Part shown: one piece after another, positions 54,401 to 62,398 of the stretch | Numbering within the stretch: position 1 is the stretch's first letter | Layout of the letters: each line of letters opens with the position of its first letter | Translations under genes and position numbers: made by a program | Assembly: GCA_937926205.1 (NCBI GenBank) | Contig: CALEYL010000054.1 | Location: 1 to 64,000, forward strand | Source: an uncultured Saprospiraceae bacterium | GTDB lineage: Bacteria > Bacteroidota > Bacteroidia > Chitinophagales > Saprospiraceae | Length of the DNA stretch: 64,000 nucleotides | Reading direction: 5' to 3' | The notes under the pieces: model-generated | Told to the model about the DNA's origin: nothing | The model's input: only the letters and a program-made list of their open reading frames with translations | Database searches by the model: none

Positions 54401-56466
54401 TGGATCAGAGCAGCAATCAACCAGATGAATGGCAGTGGACTTTTGGGGATGGGGGAACCTCTATGGAACAAAACCCACAACACACTTATGCTACTCCGGG
54501 AGATTATGAAGTGTGCCTTACCGCAGTAAGCGTCTGCGGAACGGCCCAGTATTGTGAAACATTTTCCATTACCTGTCCGGCCCCTGCAGCCGACTTTAGC
54601 ATCCAGCAAGCAGGCTTGCAGTATAGTTTTTCTGACCAATCAGCAAACCAGCCTACTCAATGGCAGTGGACTTTTGGAGATGGGGGAACATCTAGTCAAC
54701 AAAATCCGCAGCATACCTATACATTGCCCGGAACTTACCAGGTATGCCTGACTGTAACGAGCCTGTGCGGCACCTCTCAGCAATGTGAGCAACTGGTCGT
54801 TAGCTGTGCAGCGCCGCAAGCTGCATTCAGCGCACAACCAAATGGATTACACTTAAGCTTTTTGGATCAGTCTGCCAACCAGCCAACCCAGTGGTTGTGG
54901 AGCTTTGGCGATGGCGCAACATCAACTCAGCAATTTCCGGCTCATACCTATGCGCTTCCCGGGACTTATCAGGTTTGCTTAACTGCCGTCAGTATTTGTG
55001 GAAGCACTCAGTCTTGCCAAATGTTCACGGTTGCCTGTGCACCCCCCCAATCTGCATTTCAGTTCACGACAAATGAATTACAATTCAATTTTCTGGATCA
55101 AACAACGAATCAACCAACGCAATGGCTGTGGAATTTTGGCGACGGCGCAACATCGAACCAGCAGTTTCCGACACATACCTATGCATTACCCGGAACCTAT
55201 CAGGTTTGTCTCACCACAACCAGTATATGTGGCAGCAGTCAAACCTGCCAGAGTGTTATTGCCTCCTGTGCAGCACCGGATGCCTCATTTTCTTTTCAGT
55301 CCAATGAGTTGCAATGGCAGTTTCAGGATTTGTCAACCAACGATCCTGTCGTCTGGCAATGGAATTTTGGAGATGGCAGCACTTCGAATCAGCAGAATCC
55401 ACAGCATAATTATACTTCACCTGGGAATTATCAGGTATGCCTCACTGCGACGAGCCTTTGCGGTTCCGACCAGTCCTGTGCAACTATAGTGGTAAGTTGT
55501 ATAGCGCCTCAGGCTGATTTTGAATTCACATCTGGCGGGCTGACGGTTACTTTTGCGGATATTTCCTTAAATGAACCGACCTCCTGGTCCTGGAATTTTG
55601 GTGACGGCAGTACTTCGAACGACCAAAATCCACAACATACATATACTGATGCAGGCAGTTATGTAGTATGCCTGATGGTATCCAGCGTTTGTGGCAACAC
55701 CCAGCGTTGTGAACTGTTGACCGTCACCTGCAACGCGCCCTCACCCGGGTTTTCTGTCCAGATAGATGGACTCACGGTCAGCTTTAGCGATGCCAGCAAC
55801 GGCGATCCAACGGATTGGACCTGGGACTTTGGAGACGGTGGGATGTCAAACCTGCAAAACCCGCAGCACACCTACGATGCTCCGGGAACTTATCTGGTTT
55901 GCCTCAAAGCAGCCAATGATTGTGGCAGTCTTCAGCATTGTTTCATGATTACGATTGAATGTGCTCAAACGGAAGCGGCGTTTTCAGTTTCAGACTTAAC
56001 GGAATTTACCCGTTTATTCCTTGATGCTTCTACCAACAATCCAACAGCATGGCTTTGGTCTTTCGGGGATGGCAATACCTCTACAGACCAAAACCCCGTT
56101 CATACCTATGCTGAAATTGGCAATTTTGAAGTGTGCCTGATCGCATCCAATGAATGTGGTTCAGATACCTTGTGCCAATTCGTTGTGGATACGGAAACGC
56201 CCATAAAGCAAACGCCTTCCATTGCGCTATATCCAAACCCGGTAAGTGAATCGCTGGAGGTCAATTGCCTGAACTTTGATTCAGGAGTTCTGGAAATAAG
56301 CCTTACCGACGCTTCCGGACGTTTGTTGCAACGCATGCTTTGGAATGGCCCTTCTTCTGATTTCCGGGAAAGAATCGATGTTTCCGCATTGCCGGCAGGG
56401 GTATATTGGTTGAGTTGCCGCTCAGAGAAGGCCGTGCTGGTGAAAAGATTTGTCTGCCAGAGGTGA
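51490..56466 (+). CDS. Giant secreted protein: FG-GAP, ASPIC/UnbV, 14 PKD repeats, type IX sorting domain
   Basis: 1658 residues. Signal peptide (about 1-22, ending LMAQ). An FG-GAP/VCBS propeller runs to about residue 390 (DMNGDGIDDIV, DFDNDGFVDLLF, DLDNDGNIDII), followed by an ASPIC/UnbV domain at about 400-490 (INGIGARLELYGPWG). Fourteen PKD domains lie at about 495-1570, each with a W-x-W-x-FGDG core and spaced about 77 residues. A type IX (Por) C-terminal sorting domain follows at about 1578-1658 (LYPNPVSESLEV). In thirteen PKD units the pattern VCL...CG...C...C gives four cysteines; the last has three. It is exported by the type IX system and probably surface-bound. The function is adhesion-like by inference. 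The tandem repeats could misassemble or recombine. Confidence 0.92.
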   Translation: MISMKWQLLLVLALCSKSLMAQFSFSDQSSWLANPTTKSGGPIGVSDMNGDGIDDIVRLDLNQTLRIDYQVPGGFTGFTFGQALGSQWSLCVADVDGNGYNDIFSGGAYNGLKLLKANATGTNYTLTNIPSSAIFLQGSNFADINNDGKIDIFACHDDGISKAYRNTGNGNFTEDASLIYPQSTVPSDNSGNYGSIWMDYNNDGHLDLYISKCRLGVTNPMDGRRLNLLFKNDGFGNFTEVAQQVGLRPFAQSWAADFADIDNDGDLDCFIITHDGTSKLYINGNFGLFSEITAQSGISAALAAAGSGLQVKFEDFDNDGFVDLLFTSLGNMHCLFHNNGDNTFTNLANSIPTGLRIHTAATGDLDNDGNIDIIAGFGSGYNSPGATSDKLFINNNTSNNYIKVRLQGVSSNINGIGARLELYGPWGKQIREVRSGESYGIQTSMTKHFGIGQIGFVDSLVVRWPSGVVDRIVNPTINSTVLVLEGTFCAPSLDFQTLIDENEVTFADVSTIGANQWLWTFGDGTSSNLANPVHQYAAPGYYFVCLQVSGLCGSGQICKTINVNCQPLFATFSRMADGLTLTFSDQTVGGADEWVWDFGDGTSSMLQNPQHTYAQPGTYQVCLIASNNCGSSQICETLTVACTSIEAGFSFSANGLEVDFAGSANFNIDTYNWSFGDDSTSVEQNPTHVFALPGNYTVCLQADGSCGEVTVCQQITVTCAPPQATFNGVAQGLGLTLAFSPQVTGEVSTYSWDFGDGAVSSQANPVHTFLGPSFYQVCLTVSGVCGSSQTCQTVMVTCPAPVADFTFTNSELEVAFSDNSQNSPSQWNWTFGDGESASVQNPMHTFMFPGTYEVCLTAAGVCGSTQTCETITVSCSAPQAAFSQTINQLNVTFEDASTNGATQWFWNFGDGNSSNDQNPQHTFAQPGTYQVCLDAISFCGNTQTCTMITVNCSAPVSDFTLQQTGLNVTFLDQSSNQPDEWQWTFGDGGTSMEQNPQHTYATPGDYEVCLTAVSVCGTAQYCETFSITCPAPAADFSIQQAGLQYSFSDQSANQPTQWQWTFGDGGTSSQQNPQHTYTLPGTYQVCLTVTSLCGTSQQCEQLVVSCAAPQAAFSAQPNGLHLSFLDQSANQPTQWLWSFGDGATSTQQFPAHTYALPGTYQVCLTAVSICGSTQSCQMFTVACAPPQSAFQFTTNELQFNFLDQTTNQPTQWLWNFGDGATSNQQFPTHTYALPGTYQVCLTTTSICGSSQTCQSVIASCAAPDASFSFQSNELQWQFQDLSTNDPVVWQWNFGDGSTSNQQNPQHNYTSPGNYQVCLTATSLCGSDQSCATIVVSCIAPQADFEFTSGGLTVTFADISLNEPTSWSWNFGDGSTSNDQNPQHTYTDAGSYVVCLMVSSVCGNTQRCELLTVTCNAPSPGFSVQIDGLTVSFSDASNGDPTDWTWDFGDGGMSNLQNPQHTYDAPGTYLVCLKAANDCGSLQHCFMITIECAQTEAAFSVSDLTEFTRLFLDASTNNPTAWLWSFGDGNTSTDQNPVHTYAEIGNFEVCLIASNECGSDTLCQFVVDTETPIKQTPSIALYPNPVSESLEVNCLNFDSGVLEISLTDASGRLLQRMLWNGPSSDFRERIDVSALPAGVYWLSCRSEKAVLVKRFVCQR

Positions 56467-56484
56467 CACCTTTCAAAAAGGTGT
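56466..56484 (+). terminator. 8-bp hairpin immediately after the PKD gene
   Basis: ACACCTTT (56466-56473) and AAAGGTGT (56477-56484) form a perfect stem with a 3-nt loop directly at the stop codon. No strong U-tract follows, so it is a weak terminator candidate. Confidence 0.35.
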
Positions 56485-56586
56485 TGCCTCTCAGAAAAGC
56501 AGGGAATTTAAAATTGGGAAGCTAATGGCACTTCAGGCCAACGTAACTTTGCAGATCGGGTGTCTTCTATAAGAAATACCTGTGTT

Positions 56587-57435
56587 ATGAAAAAAACAAT
56601 ACTGATTATGTCTGTTTTGGGGATGCTCTGGCAACAAGCCATCTCCCAGACCTTTACAGAAGTGCATACGCTTTCTTGCGGGGATACTGCTTATATAAGC
56701 AATTTGGGTTTTCCAACATGGAACGTAGCGGACATTGTCCGTTATCCGGCTCTTGGGCATGCCATTTTATTGGGAGACTTTATCCCTGCAAACTTGTTAC
56801 AATATACCGCGCCCCCCTGTTATTCCGGGAGGGATACTGTGGTTATCTCTTGTGCCCGTGCAACGCAGATCACCTGTGATACCGGGATTTACATCTTTGA
56901 ATTTGCCTGCCCTGAAAATATCGAAACCGCTTACCCAACTACATTAGCCTGCAACGACTCCGTCTATGTCGGGAATCTGAGCGGATGGTGGGCGCCAGCA
57001 ATCATACAGCCTGCTCAGCATGGCGAAGCCCGGATTGTGCTCGAACCAACTGACGGTGGTGGCGTATTTTACAAACCTGATCCAGGTTTTGAAGGTTTGG
57101 ATTTTGTAAAAGTCAGCATCCATTTGGGGGTGGGGGATACGCTCCTGTACCTTTTTCAGGTCTATTGTGATCTTACCGTTGGAGGTCAGGAGGTTGTCAT
57201 TGAACCGCTGACTTTTTTCCCGAATCCGGTCAGTAATCAATTGTTCATCCAGGATATCGGAACCCTGTCAGAAATCTGGATTTATAACGCCCAGGGGCAG
57301 TCATGTCCTGCTCAGGCTACCAACTTCGCAAATGGGTATCGTGTTGAAACCGGGCAATTGCCTCCCGGATATTATTTCGTTTTGATCAAAACGAAAGAGG
57401 GCGCACGTATATCCGGTAATTTTGTTAAAATTTAG
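56587..57435 (+). CDS. Secreted protein with type IX sorting domain
   Basis: A 282-residue exported protein. Signal peptide (about 1-20, ending AISQ). Two Cys-containing beta-rich segments appear to be related repeats: one starting LSCGDTAYISNL, the other LACNDSVYVGNL. The C-terminal 75 residues (FFPNPVSNQLFIQ...LPPGYYFVLIKTKEGARISGNFVKI) are a type A sorting domain of the Por secretion system. The frame is also open from a GTG at 56560, but the signal peptide fixes the ATG at 56587. It lies 120 nt after the PKD giant and may share its regulation. The function is unknown. Confidence 0.8.
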   Translation: MKKTILIMSVLGMLWQQAISQTFTEVHTLSCGDTAYISNLGFPTWNVADIVRYPALGHAILLGDFIPANLLQYTAPPCYSGRDTVVISCARATQITCDTGIYIFEFACPENIETAYPTTLACNDSVYVGNLSGWWAPAIIQPAQHGEARIVLEPTDGGGVFYKPDPGFEGLDFVKVSIHLGVGDTLLYLFQVYCDLTVGGQEVVIEPLTFFPNPVSNQLFIQDIGTLSEIWIYNAQGQSCPAQATNFANGYRVETGQLPPGYYFVLIKTKEGARISGNFVKI

Positions 57436-57597
57436 CGGAAAGAATACTTAACTGTAATTCGCTATTTGTATCCGTTAATCTACCCGGTTATTTGCTTTTT
57501 AGCCAATAAATCAGCTCTTTATTTGGGGAACTTGTGAACTAAAGCTTCCCTATAGTTGTAGTAATGGTAGGATGGGAAAATTTTTCTCTGGTTTTTA

Positions 57598-57731
57598 TTT
57601 GTTCTAATTGTTAAAACTACGTTATCTTAGCGTTGGTTTTTAAGAGAACCTTAACATTGTCTTTTTTATCCTTCATAATAACAGTCGGGTGATTTCTTAC
57701 GAGAGCGAAGCTTTTTTACTTCGCTCTTTTT
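57598..57731 (+). ncRNA. Candidate small RNA unit (promoter plus terminator, no ORF)
   Basis: TTTG at 57598-57601 is followed after 21 nt by TATCTTAG (57623-57630), one base off the Bacteroidota consensus. About 95 nt later comes an intrinsic terminator (57703-57726 plus U-tract). Nothing between encodes a protein with an ATG. A transcript of about 57637-57731 is predicted. The alternative is that the terminator simply ends the upstream 56587-57435 transcript. The rest of 57436-57842 shows only the lolD promoter box. Confidence 0.35.
57703..57731 (+). terminator. Intrinsic terminator
   Basis: GAGCGAAG (57703-57710) and CTTCGCTC (57719-57726) make a perfect 8-bp stem with an 8-nt loop, followed directly by TTTTTATTTT. 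A textbook rho-independent terminator on the plus strand. Confidence 0.85.
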
Positions 57732-57806
57732 ATTTTCCGGCAAAGTAAACGGGCCATTATAGAGAAGCTCACACGCACATTTATAGATTTTGCAGTTTAC
57801 ATTCCC

Positions 57807-57814
57807 TACCTTTG
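57807..57814 (+). promoter_or_regulatory. Candidate -7 box (TACCTTTG) for the lolD operon
   Basis: TACCTTTG lies 28 nt before the lolD GTG start. A TTTTG is found 14 nt upstream, closer than the ideal spacing. Confidence 0.5.
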
Positions 57815-57842
57815 CCTTTGAACAAAACAACAAGAAATCACC

Positions 57843-58499
57843 GTGATTGAGGCAAAAGGCATTTATAAGTCGTTCGGTTCATTACATGTGCTGAAAGGGG
57901 TAAACCTGAAAATCGAAAAAGGAGAAATTGTTTCCATTGTCGGAAAATCGGGCGCAGGCAAAAGCACGCTGCTTCACATTCTGGGCACGCTGGATACCGC
58001 TACTAAAGGCGAGTTGCTGATCAATGGAGACCCTGTATTTAATTTGAGTACCAGGCAATTGGCCGCGTTTCGAAACGCGAACATCGGATTCGTTTTTCAG
58101 TTTCACCACCTGCTCCCTGAATTTACGGCGCTCGAAAATGTGTGTATTCCTGCTTATATCCAGGGACAATCACAGCATGGAGCAGAAACGCGCGCCAAAG
58201 AATTGTTGCATTATCTTGGCTTATCTGAACGTCTGGAACACAAGCCTTCGCAACTTTCCGGTGGTGAACAGCAACGGGTGGCTGTTGCCAGGGCCTTGAT
58301 GAATCAACCCGCAGTCGTATTTGCAGACGAACCTTCCGGCAATCTGGATTCGGCCTCCTCTCAGGAGTTGCACCAATTGCTGTTCGATCTGCGCAAGGAT
58401 TTTAACCAGACTTTTGTAATTGTAACACACAACGAAGAACTTGCAAAGATGAGCGACCGGCGCTTTGAAATGAAAGATGGTTTGTTGATGCAAGAATAA
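57843..58499 (+). CDS. lolD: ABC transporter ATP-binding protein (LolD type)
   Basis: A 218-residue ATPase of the LolD/MacB-like group that powers lipoprotein release from the inner membrane (LolCDE) or a related export system. Seen: Walker A GKSGAGKST (34-42), Q-loop Gln86, signature LSGGEQQ (138-144), and Walker B AVVFADE (157-163) followed by PSGNLDS. It starts with GTG at 57843; no in-frame ATG lies near. No permease gene is adjacent, so partner LolC/E must be elsewhere. It leads a tight group with pncA, rocD and a SET gene (gaps of 7, 12 and 18 nt). Confidence 0.85.
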   Translation: MIEAKGIYKSFGSLHVLKGVNLKIEKGEIVSIVGKSGAGKSTLLHILGTLDTATKGELLINGDPVFNLSTRQLAAFRNANIGFVFQFHHLLPEFTALENVCIPAYIQGQSQHGAETRAKELLHYLGLSERLEHKPSQLSGGEQQRVAVARALMNQPAVVFADEPSGNLDSASSQELHQLLFDLRKDFNQTFVIVTHNEELAKMSDRRFEMKDGLLMQE

Positions 58500-58506
58500 C
58501 AAGAAG

Positions 58507-59133
58507 ATGAAAGCATTAATCTTGGTAGACATTCAAAATGATTTTTGTCCTGGTGGCGCACTTGAAGTCCGTGAAGGAAACCAGGTTGTTCCGGTTGCCA
58601 ACAAGCTGATGGATCATTTTGACCTTGTAGTCGCTACGCAGGACTGGCACCCGGCGGATCACGGGAGTTTTGCTGCCAACCACCCGTGGCGCAGACCAGG
58701 CCAGGTCATTGACCTCAATGGATTGCCACAGGTCCTATGGCCCATTCATTGTGTTCAGGAAAGCTTTGGCGCTGAATTCGTTCAAAGCCTTCAGGCGCAT
58801 AAAATAGAGAAGGTATTTGTCAAAGGAACGGATCCGGGGATAGACAGTTACAGCGGCTTTTTTGACAATGGGCATCGGAAAGCAACCGGTCTGGGCGATT
58901 TTTTGAAAGAGAAAGGGGTTGATGAGGTCTTTGTGATGGGCCTCGCAACAGATTATTGCGTTAAATTTACAGCATTGGATTCCGTATCTTTGGGCTTCAA
59001 TACTTATCTGATTGAAGATGGCTGCCGGGGGGTAAATCTTTCGGAAGGCGACGTCGAACAAGCCATTGCAGACATGCAATCGGGTGGGGTAGTGGTGACT
59101 AATTCAGCCGGGATAATGAATCATATCAAATAA
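58507..59133 (+). CDS. pncA: Nicotinamidase
   Basis: A 208-residue cytoplasmic amidohydrolase converting nicotinamide to nicotinate for NAD salvage; it can also act on pyrazinamide. The catalytic triad Asp8 (LVDIQNDF), Lys106 (FVKGTDP) and Cys151 (ATDYCVK) is visible, with metal ligands in TQDWHPADHGSF. The length is typical. It lies 7 nt after lolD and 12 nt before rocD, so it is probably one transcript. Firm. Confidence 0.95.
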   Translation: MKALILVDIQNDFCPGGALEVREGNQVVPVANKLMDHFDLVVATQDWHPADHGSFAANHPWRRPGQVIDLNGLPQVLWPIHCVQESFGAEFVQSLQAHKIEKVFVKGTDPGIDSYSGFFDNGHRKATGLGDFLKEKGVDEVFVMGLATDYCVKFTALDSVSLGFNTYLIEDGCRGVNLSEGDVEQAIADMQSGGVVVTNSAGIMNHIK

Positions 59134-59145
59134 AATCAATACGAC

Positions 59146-60387
59146 ATGGTACAGGAAATGATCTTTTCTTCGCAGGAACTCATGGAATTGGAGGATCGGT
59201 ACGGAGCCCACAATTACCACCCCATCCCGGTCGTGTTGTCAAAAGGAGAGGGCGTACATGTCTGGGATGTGGAAGGCAGGCGTTATTACGATTTTTTATC
59301 TGCCTATTCTGCGGTGAACCAGGGGCATTGCCACCCCCGAATTGTAAATGCACTCGTTGAACAGGCGCATAAACTAACCCTTACCTCCAGAGCTTTTTAC
59401 AACGATGTTCTCGGCCGATTCGAGCAATACATTACCAATTATTTCGGCTACGATCGGGTTTTGCCAATGAACACCGGCGTTGAGGGCGGAGAGACAGCGA
59501 TTAAGCTTTGCCGGAAGTGGGGGTATGAAGTCAAAGGCATACCCGCTAATCAGGCTAAAATTGTTTTTGCAACAGGTAACTTCTGGGGGCGCACCCTTGC
59601 CGCTATTTCTGCTTCGACAGATCCGGGCAGTACAGCAAACTTCGGGCCTTACATGCCTGGTTATACCTTGATTCCGTACAACGACCTCCAGGCGCTCGAA
59701 ATGGCTTTGAGAGATACCACTGTTGCCGGGTTTATGGTAGAACCCATTCAGGGCGAGGCAGGTGTTGTGGTTCCTGATGAGGGGTATCTGCGCGCCGCTC
59801 ATGAAATGTGCAAAGCCCACAAGGTACTTTTCATTGCGGATGAGGTACAGACCGGTTTGGCGCGCACTGGCAAAATGCTTTGTTGCGACCACGAAGGCGT
59901 TCATCCGGATATTCTCATACTTGGTAAAGCGTTATCCGGGGGCATTCTTCCGGTTTCTGCCGTTCTGGCCAGCGACGAAATTATGCTGACCATTAAACCT
60001 GGTCAACACGGTTCTACTTATGGCGGAAATCCTTTAGCCTGTGTTGTCGCCATGGAAGCGTTGGAAGTCCTTAAAGACGAACAATTGGCTGAAAATGCAG
60101 CATATCTGGGGGATATATTCCGCCGCAGGATGCAGGAAGATGTGGTGGAAAAAACCAAATTGGTTACTTTGGTCAGGGGAAAAGGTTTGCTAAACGCCAT
60201 TGTCATTGATGAAGACGAGGAAGGGCAAACCGGATGGGAAATTTGCACAAAACTCGCTGAAAATGGACTATTGGCCAAGCCAACACACGGCAACATCATT
60301 CGTTTTGCGCCCCCTTTGGTCATGACAGAGCCGCAATTGCATGAATGCTGCGATATCATAGCACGTGTAGTCAGAAAATTTGATTGA
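59146..60387 (+). CDS. rocD: Ornithine aminotransferase
   Basis: A 413-residue PLP-dependent class III aminotransferase. It moves the delta-amino group of ornithine to 2-oxoglutarate to give glutamate semialdehyde (arginine/proline metabolism). Seen: NTGVEGGETAIKLCRKW, the PLP Asp in FIADEVQTGLARTG (Asp232), the PLP Lys261 in LILGKALSGG, and QHGSTYGGNPLA. YDFLSAYSAVNQGHCHP near the N-terminus is characteristic of ornithine rather than acetylornithine aminotransferases. The start is the ATG at 59146. Firm. Confidence 0.95.
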   Translation: MVQEMIFSSQELMELEDRYGAHNYHPIPVVLSKGEGVHVWDVEGRRYYDFLSAYSAVNQGHCHPRIVNALVEQAHKLTLTSRAFYNDVLGRFEQYITNYFGYDRVLPMNTGVEGGETAIKLCRKWGYEVKGIPANQAKIVFATGNFWGRTLAAISASTDPGSTANFGPYMPGYTLIPYNDLQALEMALRDTTVAGFMVEPIQGEAGVVVPDEGYLRAAHEMCKAHKVLFIADEVQTGLARTGKMLCCDHEGVHPDILILGKALSGGILPVSAVLASDEIMLTIKPGQHGSTYGGNPLACVVAMEALEVLKDEQLAENAAYLGDIFRRRMQEDVVEKTKLVTLVRGKGLLNAIVIDEDEEGQTGWEICTKLAENGLLAKPTHGNIIRFAPPLVMTEPQLHECCDIIARVVRKFD

Positions 60388-60405
60388 TTATTTGCTTCCT
60401 TGGAA

Positions 60406-60819
60406 ATGGCTCAGCGATTGCCTTCGGTATATTTTTCTTCAAGCCCTATTGAGGGAAGGGGCGTGTTTACGTATGATCAGATAGACGAAGGTGTGCTTAT
60501 CGAAGTTTGCCCGGCCATTATTCTGCCGGCGGAAGAGCTGCCCGTAATTCACCGCACCCGTTTGCACGATTATTATTTTCTCTGGGGTGACGATGAAAAA
60601 CAATGTGCGATAGCCCTCGGTTTTGGCTCACTATACAACCACAGCTACGAACCAAACGCTGAATACGTCTTCGATCTGGAGCAACAAACCATTGATTTTT
60701 ATAGCCTTAGACCAATTGATGCCGGAGAAGAAATCACCATCAATTATAATGGCTGGCCCGATGACAAAAAACCAGTTTGGTTTCACCGGGAAGATTATGA
60801 TCGTGAAAAAGAAGGGTAG
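60406..60819 (+). CDS. SET-domain protein (lysine methyltransferase-like)
   Basis: A 137-residue protein made almost only of a SET domain. Seen: SPIEGRGVF (SAM-binding start), GFGSLYNHSYEPNA (NHS motif, active site) and DAGEEITINYN with the catalytic Tyr. Such small bacterial SET proteins are common in Bacteroidota; the target lysine is unknown, and neither histone nor ribosomal targets can be assumed. The ATG at 60406 is preferred over the upstream in-frame TTG. It is the last gene of the lolD-pncA-rocD group and is convergent with the next gene (5 nt). Confidence 0.88.
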   Translation: MAQRLPSVYFSSSPIEGRGVFTYDQIDEGVLIEVCPAIILPAEELPVIHRTRLHDYYFLWGDDEKQCAIALGFGSLYNHSYEPNAEYVFDLEQQTIDFYSLRPIDAGEEITINYNGWPDDKKPVWFHREDYDREKEG

Positions 60820-60824
60820 GGGAG

Positions 60825-61424
60825 CTATCCGGATTTTTTGCGTTTAGCGGTCGTTGGTTTTGAACTTTTAACCAACCTGAAGCTGTCGAAAAATTTTTCA
60901 GCGGATGGGTTGAGGTGTTTTTCTTTAAGCGCAACCGTCTGGAGGGCATAATACCGACTCCCAACTACAAATGCCCTGGTTTTTATGATGGCATTCCCGT
61001 CCAGATAATCAATGCGCCATATTCGCCCCGGATAATCTTCCTGGCTGTACGCGTCCGAATATACCACCTTTCCCTTTACACTGAAAGCGGCACTTTCCAT
61101 GGTGGCATCAAAAAAAGCTTCCAGTAAATCTGTCGAGTCGGCAGCAATACTTCCCTCGGGGTAATCACACCAACTGATCATATAAAGCAGGTTGTCGGCT
61201 GTTTTGTCGCCAGACTGGTAAAAGTGGACACGGTAGGCTAATTTCCCGAGCGGTGTATCGACACTGTCGGTTTTTTCAAGAAGCTGTCCCGGCGACAAGA
61301 CCTGAAAACGGCCGTCATAGCTGTTACAGGCAACCCAGGAAGCAGGGGCCTGGGCGCTGGCGTTATTGAAACTGATTGTCCAAAATGCAATCAGGCAAAT
61401 CGTGTTTATCCGGAAATCTATCAT
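60825..61424 (-). CDS. Exported protein of unknown function
   Basis: A 199-residue protein with a signal peptide (about 1-24, ending NNASAQ). The mature part has a WVACNSYDGRFQVLSPGQL start, alternating beta strands, and a C-terminal helix KFFDSFRLV followed by a basic tail. I recognise no domain by name; the fold pattern (strands then EAFFDATMESAAFS helix) resembles small periplasmic proteins that follow a repeat of the form FKVxxPG. The ATG at 61424 is chosen for the signal peptide. It lies in a minus-strand pair with the gene ending at 61497. Confidence 0.65.
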   Translation of the reverse strand: MIDFRINTICLIAFWTISFNNASAQAPASWVACNSYDGRFQVLSPGQLLEKTDSVDTPLGKLAYRVHFYQSGDKTADNLLYMISWCDYPEGSIAADSTDLLEAFFDATMESAAFSVKGKVVYSDAYSQEDYPGRIWRIDYLDGNAIIKTRAFVVGSRYYALQTVALKEKHLNPSAEKFFDSFRLVKSSKPTTAKRKKSG

Positions 61425-61496
61425 TAACAATGAGCGTATTTAAGACAAAGAGCTCAGGAAACACAAATAGGTTGGATGGAGAGTTTAATGGCCTGC

Positions 61497-62222
61497 TTAG
61501 TCTCCATTATTGCCTTCTGCCATTGTTTCTCCGACCAGGCGTTCTTTACGGGCTTTTTTCTGCTCGTTGTTGCTTTCGTAAATCGTGTAGTTTTCATACT
61601 TCACCGGATCCTTTTCTACCCAGATGTCTTTGCCAATTTCGCAGAGTACAATGAGTTCCTGGTACAATTTATTGCCTTGTTCGACGCGGTTTTCAACAGC
61701 AATGTCACGGTCCGCTATTTTATCCTGCTGAATATTCAACGCGTTTTCAAATTCCCTGCAGGCTTCTGTTACCCGGTGAATCAGTTGCTCATTGACCCCG
61801 GTGTCGGCAAGAAAGTCGATTTGCTGACGGGAAACACGGGCAACGCGTCTTCCGCAAAAAAGCAACTGCGCATCGGTCATATCATTCATTTTTGAAGTGC
61901 CAAATTTGCGGTAACGCCCACTGCGGTTGCTGTATTTCATCGCCACACGGGTCATGATGCTGCGTATGGCTGTTTTTAATTTTTCTGCAGCCTGATATTT
62001 CTTATCCGTCACAATCATTTGATCACCTACCATTTCGTCGTCGTCCGGCATGGCGTGAAATTTCCGGCAAAGGGTTTGAAATGTTTTAATCCGCTCCGGC
62101 CCATACCCGTATTGCTGAAAATATTCAGCATCCCGCTGGGCATACTTGAGCCGCTCAAGGCATTGAAGGTACAAATCTGCGTCGGGAAAATTGTGTTGCC
62201 TTTGTGTAGATTGCTTTTTCAT
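61497..62222 (-). CDS. Conserved helical protein of unknown function
   Basis: A 241-residue soluble protein rich in charged residues. It is nearly all helix, with a basic middle (KYSNRSGRYRKFGTSK, ARVSRQQIDFL) and an acidic/Lys tail. No named domain is recognised. The basic stretch could bind nucleic acid; this is inference only. It starts at the ATG 62222 and has a full TTTG-N19-TATTTTTG promoter just upstream, which also argues against the longer frame from 62249. Confidence 0.6.
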   Translation of the reverse strand: MKKQSTQRQHNFPDADLYLQCLERLKYAQRDAEYFQQYGYGPERIKTFQTLCRKFHAMPDDDEMVGDQMIVTDKKYQAAEKLKTAIRSIMTRVAMKYSNRSGRYRKFGTSKMNDMTDAQLLFCGRRVARVSRQQIDFLADTGVNEQLIHRVTEACREFENALNIQQDKIADRDIAVENRVEQGNKLYQELIVLCEIGKDIWVEKDPVKYENYTIYESNNEQKKARKERLVGETMAEGNNGD

Positions 62223-62246
62223 GTCACTATGATTTTCAACATGTTG

Positions 62247-62277
62247 CAAAAATAGGCAGTATTTATTAAAAACAAAA
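62247..62277 (-). promoter_or_regulatory. Promoter (TTTG-N19-TATTTTTG)
   Basis: On the minus strand TTTG at 62277-62274, then 19 nt, then TATTTTTG at 62254-62247: an exact Bacteroidota-type promoter, 25 nt before the ATG at 62222. Confidence 0.65.
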
Positions 62278-62398
62278 AATTTTATCGTAAAAAAACAAGG
62301 TGTTTCTTTATCTTAATTAAACATTACTCATTCGTAATTTTCTTTTAAATAAAATAAAAAAATAAACTAAGCATACAATTAGGTTGAAAAAACTGCTG

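Noticed and set aside
53000..56150. Regular ~232-bp DNA periodicity considered as CRISPR or satellite
   Set aside because: The period is the PKD protein repeat in a single open frame; units are diverged at DNA level and there are no cas genes.
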